Below are positions 58,552-64,000 of a stretch of 64,000 bases of DNA, piece after piece. The position numbers and the translations under genes are program-made. Under the pieces are notes generated by a model. The model was given only the letters and a program-made list of their open reading frames with translations. It did not search any database and was not told the DNA's origin. The stretch is taken from the NCBI GenBank assembly GCA_022605955.1, contig JAKCOZ010000039.1:1-64000 (forward strand), given 5' to 3'. Each line of letters begins with the position of its first letter. Position 1 is the stretch's first letter. The stretch comes from Rallus limicola (Eukaryota > Chordata > Aves > Gruiformes > Rallidae).

Positions 58552-61500
58552 GTGCATTTTATAAGCACATATTAATAGGCAATTAGTTTAACATTGATTG
58601 CTTATTATAACAAGGGACATACGCGATACTCTGAGCATTAATAATTTGCAATATTATTTTATTTTGTATGATGAAAAGTTGATAATCACATTTTCATAGC
58701 CATCAGACTATTTTCTATATATTCCAGGGTATGCATTAAAAATGTTTCCTGGATATTTCATAAGAAAATTAAAATAAATAATAAACCTCAAGGACCACAG
58801 GAACATGGACTTCCAGATACAGAAACAACTACCTATTATGTACATGAATCTATATTTATGTATAAATTAACTACAAAAAATACATTCTTTTACAACTTCT
58901 GATCACTTGCCTTTGGTGAAGAGTCACCAGGAAATTTATATTGGGTCTGTGACTAGTCCTTGTTCCTCTGGAGAGCTGTATCAGGGAAAGGTTAGCCATG
59001 ATCCTGTTTCTGTCTTATGCCTTCACTGTCGAACTATCCAATTGCCTGTTCACTGTTCCAGTTGTTCCTTGCTGCTTCTTGAATAATTTCTAACTTCTAG
59101 GAATGTTTCTCTCCACTCTGTACCATTCCACATCTATCCTGTGGCATGTGTCATGGTGAGAGCAAAGCAGAGCAGACAGAACTCGGGGATGGGGGGATCT
59201 TTAATTTTAAACAGCAGAAAACATTTTTCGAAGAAAACTTGACATCCATCAATTTTCCTTGAAGAACCTTTTGAAATATGTTGTTTCTTTCTCTGGTTGA
59301 AGATTCTGTTTCTTTTGCTGTATTACACGCTTTATTTCTTATCTCAGGACTTTTCCCATGGATGAGTAGTTAGACAAATTGACCTGACCATCCTTGAGTC
59401 AGCTCATGAACTTTAAAAAATGCACTCAGGAGTCATGATGGTGATTCAAAATAAATAGTTTGAAGTGATCAATTGCTTGGTTACTGGATGAACTGTTAAA
59501 ATGGACATCAATAGCTCATTGACCATAGTATACTCTTGTTTTGAATGGAAGATCTTAGGTACTTTTTTAACTGTCTATTCATGTGCTCTATAAATCCCAT
59601 TCCAGTGTGCAGGAAAATGGACAAATGAGTAAAATTGAAAGAGTGACAGCATCCACTCTCTTCATTATCATTGTTATATTACATAATAAATTCAGAAACA
59701 GAAATCTTCTTAATATAAAAGAGTGAGAGAAGAATACACTGAGAAGGACAAAACAGTATCTTCTTTCACTTTGGTATAGGTTAAAAAGGAAAGAAAAATT
59801 CTCTGAAGATCTAGACCCAGGTCAATTTAATCATTTATGTATGAAGTTAGAGACAAAATCAAATGTCACAAAAGGATTACTTTAAACTGAGAAAAAAAAT
59901 TAAACTGACAAAATATATGCACATACATGTGTGCATACATACATACATATGTAGACATGATAAAAAGGGTTTTCAGTAGCAGAATGGTAATTATTTAGAT
60001 TTTGATATATTAGATGCAATTTCAAGAAGGATGAAAATGTAATTCCACTTTTTCATCAGGCATTCAGTGAACCTTTAAAGACACTCTCCATATGTCTTTC
60101 TCCCCTCACTACCCTTGTAACTCTCCTGTCTTATACATGATATTCACATTGTTCACTCCTACCAAGTTCTGTCTGCTTTTTTCTCCAATTTCATCTAGTC
60201 CACTGATGTCTTGAGGTTGATATTTTGGGTTTTTTAAAGTCTGCCAAAGGCAAAATGTAACCTGTTGTGATGCCATTCTTACAGACACCACAGAGAACAA
60301 GCTGACAGCATTTACCTTTAATTCAAGTAGAGATTGGTGTTGTCCATCTGTTCCAGCCCAGAGAGTATTGGAGAAATAGGTGTGCCTTATGGAACCATAT
60401 TTTCTCCTCAGCAGCCCCATAAACAGGGGAACATTTAGATGGAATAACCTTTGGCTTTGTTTCCTCAACCTGTTTCTGACTTGTCTATGTTTCTTGAAGC
60501 ATCACAGAGCAGCTGTGCAGTGTCCAGACTGAAAATGAGCGATGTGTCGGCACAACCCAAACAAGAGTCCTTACTCCTTGACACAGATGTGGCCACTCAT
60601 CACTGTGTGTGCTGTCCCTTGAGCAGCATGGAACATCCCTTGCACACATAAGCCAAATTAGCTTTGTAGTGATGCTCTCTACGGGAGCAAGGTCCTTGTG
60701 TGCATTTGTCTGTGCATGTGTATGTCTGTTCCCTGTTCCTGTAGCTTTTGAATCTATTCATTTTAGCCAGATTTGACAGGGTAGTAGAGGTCTCAAAGAT
60801 AATTAAGTGCCAGTTCCAGTTTTTTGCACTTTTCTCTGTTAGCAGCTGGTGTCCCTTTGCTCTTTATTCTAATTTTCCATCCAAATCATGCTAACTACTT
60901 CGGTATTCCGAGCACCTTATAAGGTCACAGTCTGAACAGAAATTCCTGTTGGTTGATTTTAGTGAAAGCCTCCACTACTGCCTTCAAAATACCCAGTGAA
61001 TAAAGACTGCAGGGGAAAAAAAAAAATAGAAAGCAACCAAGTGGAAAAAAAAATAAATAAAGAAAGAAGAAAATTCATTACTTTGCTCTTGTATTTGAGG
61101 TGATCAGCTTAAAAATATCCTGTGGCTTCTGAGAACTGTCAGTCATTTGTCCGTCTACATCGTATGTGGCAGCCTGCCTCCTGCTACCCAGACTGTATGC
61201 GATAGAGAGAAGTGTAGCGGGTGCTTTTGCTTTGTACTGATATTGACTATACGTGATTCTCAAGTGACTGTGTTTAGACAACTATTATTATATGCAATTA
61301 ATTATTATTATTGAGAAAGCAATTTCAAATGTCTTATGGACATTTTGTAGTTCTTAAAAAAAAAAAAAACAAAAGTAACCTTATGTTAGGGAGAGTGATA
61401 TCAGAGAGTAATACAACCCAAGAAAGAAGTAGAGAGTCTGAAGGAAGAAACAGACACCTGACTGAGGAAAGAGCAAAACCTGTCAGCGGTGGCAGGGATA

Positions 61501-63464
61501 TGGCTCGGCATATTGTCCCCATTTTAGGAAACACCTTAGCTGTAGGGTTGAATCAGCATTTGAAATGTCAAAATGAAATTTCTGTCTATTTATTAATTAG
61601 GAAATTATTTAGGCATACTTCTGGATGACCAGTTTGGAATAGAGGTGGCTGCTACGATCTTAAGTGTTTCAGATGTATGTAGGGGAACTGCGACATAAAC
61701 ATATCCATGGGTAATTTCATAATGCTTATGCTAACCTTTTATAAAAGGTTGATGGAGGGATAGATGAAGTGTTACCAAGACCCAGAAAAGCAAACCATGG
61801 ATAATATAGCACAGCATGACAGATATCTTAAATCATATGAGAAAAATATGGCAATTGCAGAGTGTCTCTAGAATTATATAAAAGGTGTTTCCTACTTTAA
61901 ATGAGATTATATAAGTAAGGTAAGTTTGATGACAATTTTTCTAGAAGAGGAGTAGCATGAATAGTTGGGGAGTTAAAAAAAAAAAAAGTGGAAAATAACT
62001 CCATTAAGAAATGCTTGGAAGGGGGAGTAACTTCCAAAAAGGGTAAGTTTGGCATTGAGATGGGTATGGTTGGTGTAGCAATTAGTTGTTAGTAATACCT
62101 TTCTCAGCAACATAGATAGGATTTTCCAAAGTGGGAAAGCAGGAGGTAGGTTTGTGAAGGTGGAAAACACAGATGTAGTTACTTCCACATATAAAACTAT
62201 GTAATTAGAAACTGAAGCCTTTTTTAAAAATTTGGCCTCTGGGGAACTAAGGCTTTTGAAGAACACAGAGTAGCATATGAAAGAACAGTCATGTAATATC
62301 CTCTTTGAACCTGAAGTATGCTACAACAATTTCAAACATACAGTACTGCATGAGTCAGCCATATGAAGTGAAACTCCAGTATGAATTCCAATATAAAGCA
62401 GTGCTTTTAAATAAATCACTGGACTAAACATTAAAGTGAGCCTGAGAGATAATATGCCAAAGTAAACATGGTACATCTTTTATCAGGGAAGATGCTGAAC
62501 AGCCTTGGTAAAAAGCCATCTAAAAGGATGAAACTTCTCTATCTTATTTTCTATCTTATTTCTTTCTTTCATTCTATAGCATAATGTTGGCATAATTAAT
62601 GAATTGATACCAGAAAAAAAAAATTACAAATATAAGGTTTAGGTCTAGTAAATGAACTTGCCACTGAAACACATTTATTATGAGAGAACATAAAGTCCTG
62701 CTGGCTGCTTTTTTCTTAAGACTCCCAGCATAGGATAGAAAATACAGTAAAATACAGACAGGTATCACATTTACAAAACAAAAATAAAAGGTAATACTTA
62801 AACGAAATATGGATAGTAGGTTATTTGAAAGCTTTTTGCTTTCTCTTCAGTTAGTTCTGTTTACTGGAAGAATGAAGACTCTGTATGTATCCACTGTGTT
62901 TTTCACAAATGAATCTATAATTGCCTGCACTATGCATGTTCCATAAAAAAGTCATATTCATTAGGATTATGACTTTTTCTTCTTTTTGCTTAGGATATGC
63001 ATTCATAGGTCAATGATGTATCCAGTGTTTGAATTTTTACTTCTCTAACCTCAACAGTGTATTTTACAGGGCTATCAGAAGGTTGGACTGTGAGGAAAAT
63101 TTTCTATGACCATTTATCAATGGCTGTATGTTGTTATACATGAGACTGCTTCTTTTATATGTTTGGTTTTTTTAGTCTGAGGGAAGCATTAAGTGACAAC
63201 ATTTAGAAATATAGAAATTTCTAATTTCAATTCTAAAAATAAGTGTTATTTAGAAATTGGATGTTATTCTTTACTATTATCTTTTTAAACATGATAAGGA
63301 TATTCTTTATCTTCTGGACTCTCTTAACCTCTCTGTATCTTTCTACAAAAGCATGCAGTACATATCCCAGCAAAGCTTCCTGCTATCTTTAACAATGTCC
63401 ATTATCAGTAAGATCATGCTTGTGAACACAGAAATACACATCAAAATACTTTCTTCTAATGTAC

Positions 63465-63485
63465 TTTTTTTTTTTTTTTTTTTTT
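63465..63485. repeat. poly-T run (21 T)
   Basis: Uninterrupted run of 21 T followed by GTGAAGTGGAGG. No retroposon body is recognised on the minus strand side. Confidence 0.9.
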
Positions 63486-64000
63486 GTGAAGTGGAGGTAC
63501 CATATAACTTTTAATGTTGGGCATTTTGCCTGTCAGTTCACTCATAATGACTCAAACACCTCTGCTCTTTCTACAAGTAAACAAAACCACATAAATTTTA
63601 TTTGAATATCAAAACTGTAAAATAAAGAAATTATTTAAACTGTTTAGAAAAATAAAATTCCTTCTTCCTCTGTTGGAATGAAAACATGCATTTATTTGCA
63701 TTTCATATGAGCTACCTTTCTGCATAATCTTAAAAGCCCTAATTTTTAATTTTGTTTTCATCACTGCTGTCAGTACAGATAAAATATAATATTCTCCAGA
63801 TCACGTTAAAAGATCCAATTTGTTCTTTGTTGTTTGATCTCTTCTATAAGTAAAGATTAAATCCATATCATGGATTTGGTATTCCAGACTACAAGCTTAA
63901 TTTCCACAACTTTACTAGCCTATTATCAACTGTTATATCTGCAAATATTAATCCTGAGCTACATATTTCTTTTTAACTGCAGTAACAGGAGACAATTTAT

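Larger units (their letters stand above)
58459..64000. other. Unique AT-rich sequence, no gene recognised
   Basis: Contains (AC)n at 58,534-58,551, a CATA-rich tract near 59,920-59,957 and poly-T at 63,465-63,485. The longest open frame (60,109-60,468, minus, 119 codons) begins at a TTG and is not recognised. The frame at 61,311-61,628 runs through a poly-A tract and is not a credible gene. Nothing else is supported. Confidence 0.5.

Noticed and set aside
61311..61628. 105-codon plus-strand frame
   Set aside because: It reads through a poly-A tract and has no recognisable domain or coding signature.
1..64000. CRISPR arrays, operons, tRNA or rRNA genes, prophage-like modules
   Set aside because: None seen. 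The CR1 and avian-type LTR content shows vertebrate nuclear DNA, and the tandem repeats are microsatellites without spacer structure.

Overview
This window looks like nuclear DNA from a bird, probably a non-galliform (neoavian) species. The evidence is four CR1 retrotransposon copies ending in the avian-type 3' tail (TTCTGTGATTCTGT or its complement) and five LTRs whose sequence resembles avian endogenous retrovirus families I recall. The DNA is AT-rich, with long homopolymers and microsatellites and nothing resembling prokaryotic gene density. I recognise no intact protein-coding gene, tRNA, rRNA or other structural RNA. It reads as a gene desert or the inside of a very large intron.

Layout. 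From 1 to 9.6 kb there is unique AT-rich sequence with poly-A/T runs and a (TATC)n microsatellite. A plus-strand LTR lies at 9.77-10.37 kb. Unique sequence follows to 19.56 kb, including a GC-richer patch near 13.7-14.3 kb and a purine-rich tract near 15.3 kb. A long minus-strand ERVL-like solo LTR with a perfect 5-bp target-site duplication sits at 19,566-20,747. Unique sequence runs to 29.5 kb. CR1 copies cluster at 29.55-30.10 (minus), 30.67-31.31 (minus) and 33.92-34.27 kb (plus). A minus-strand LTR is at 35.24-35.73 kb. The most striking structure is a roughly 540-bp (GGGAA)n array at 37,525-38,064. Unique DNA then runs to 48.8 kb, followed by a minus-strand CR1 (48.81-49.23) and a plus-strand LTR (49.66-50.27). 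Near 53.7-54.8 kb the minus strand carries coding-like sequence broken by stops. At 55.0 and 56.3 kb the plus strand carries two small exon-like segments with compatible reading frames. A plus-strand LTR follows at 57.71-58.46 kb, and the rest is AT-rich unique sequence.

No set of genes here works together. The content is a record of retrotransposon and retrovirus insertion followed by decay, with tandem-repeat growth on top. All LTRs appear to be solo: none is paired with a second LTR or with gag/pol/env-like sequence in the window. I found no convincing novel biological system. The items most worth checking are the GGGAA array, the exon-like pair at 55-56.4 kb, the decayed coding-like block at 53.7-54.8 kb, and a few segments that might be conserved non-coding elements. 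Family assignments rest on memory of consensus sequences, because no database search was possible.
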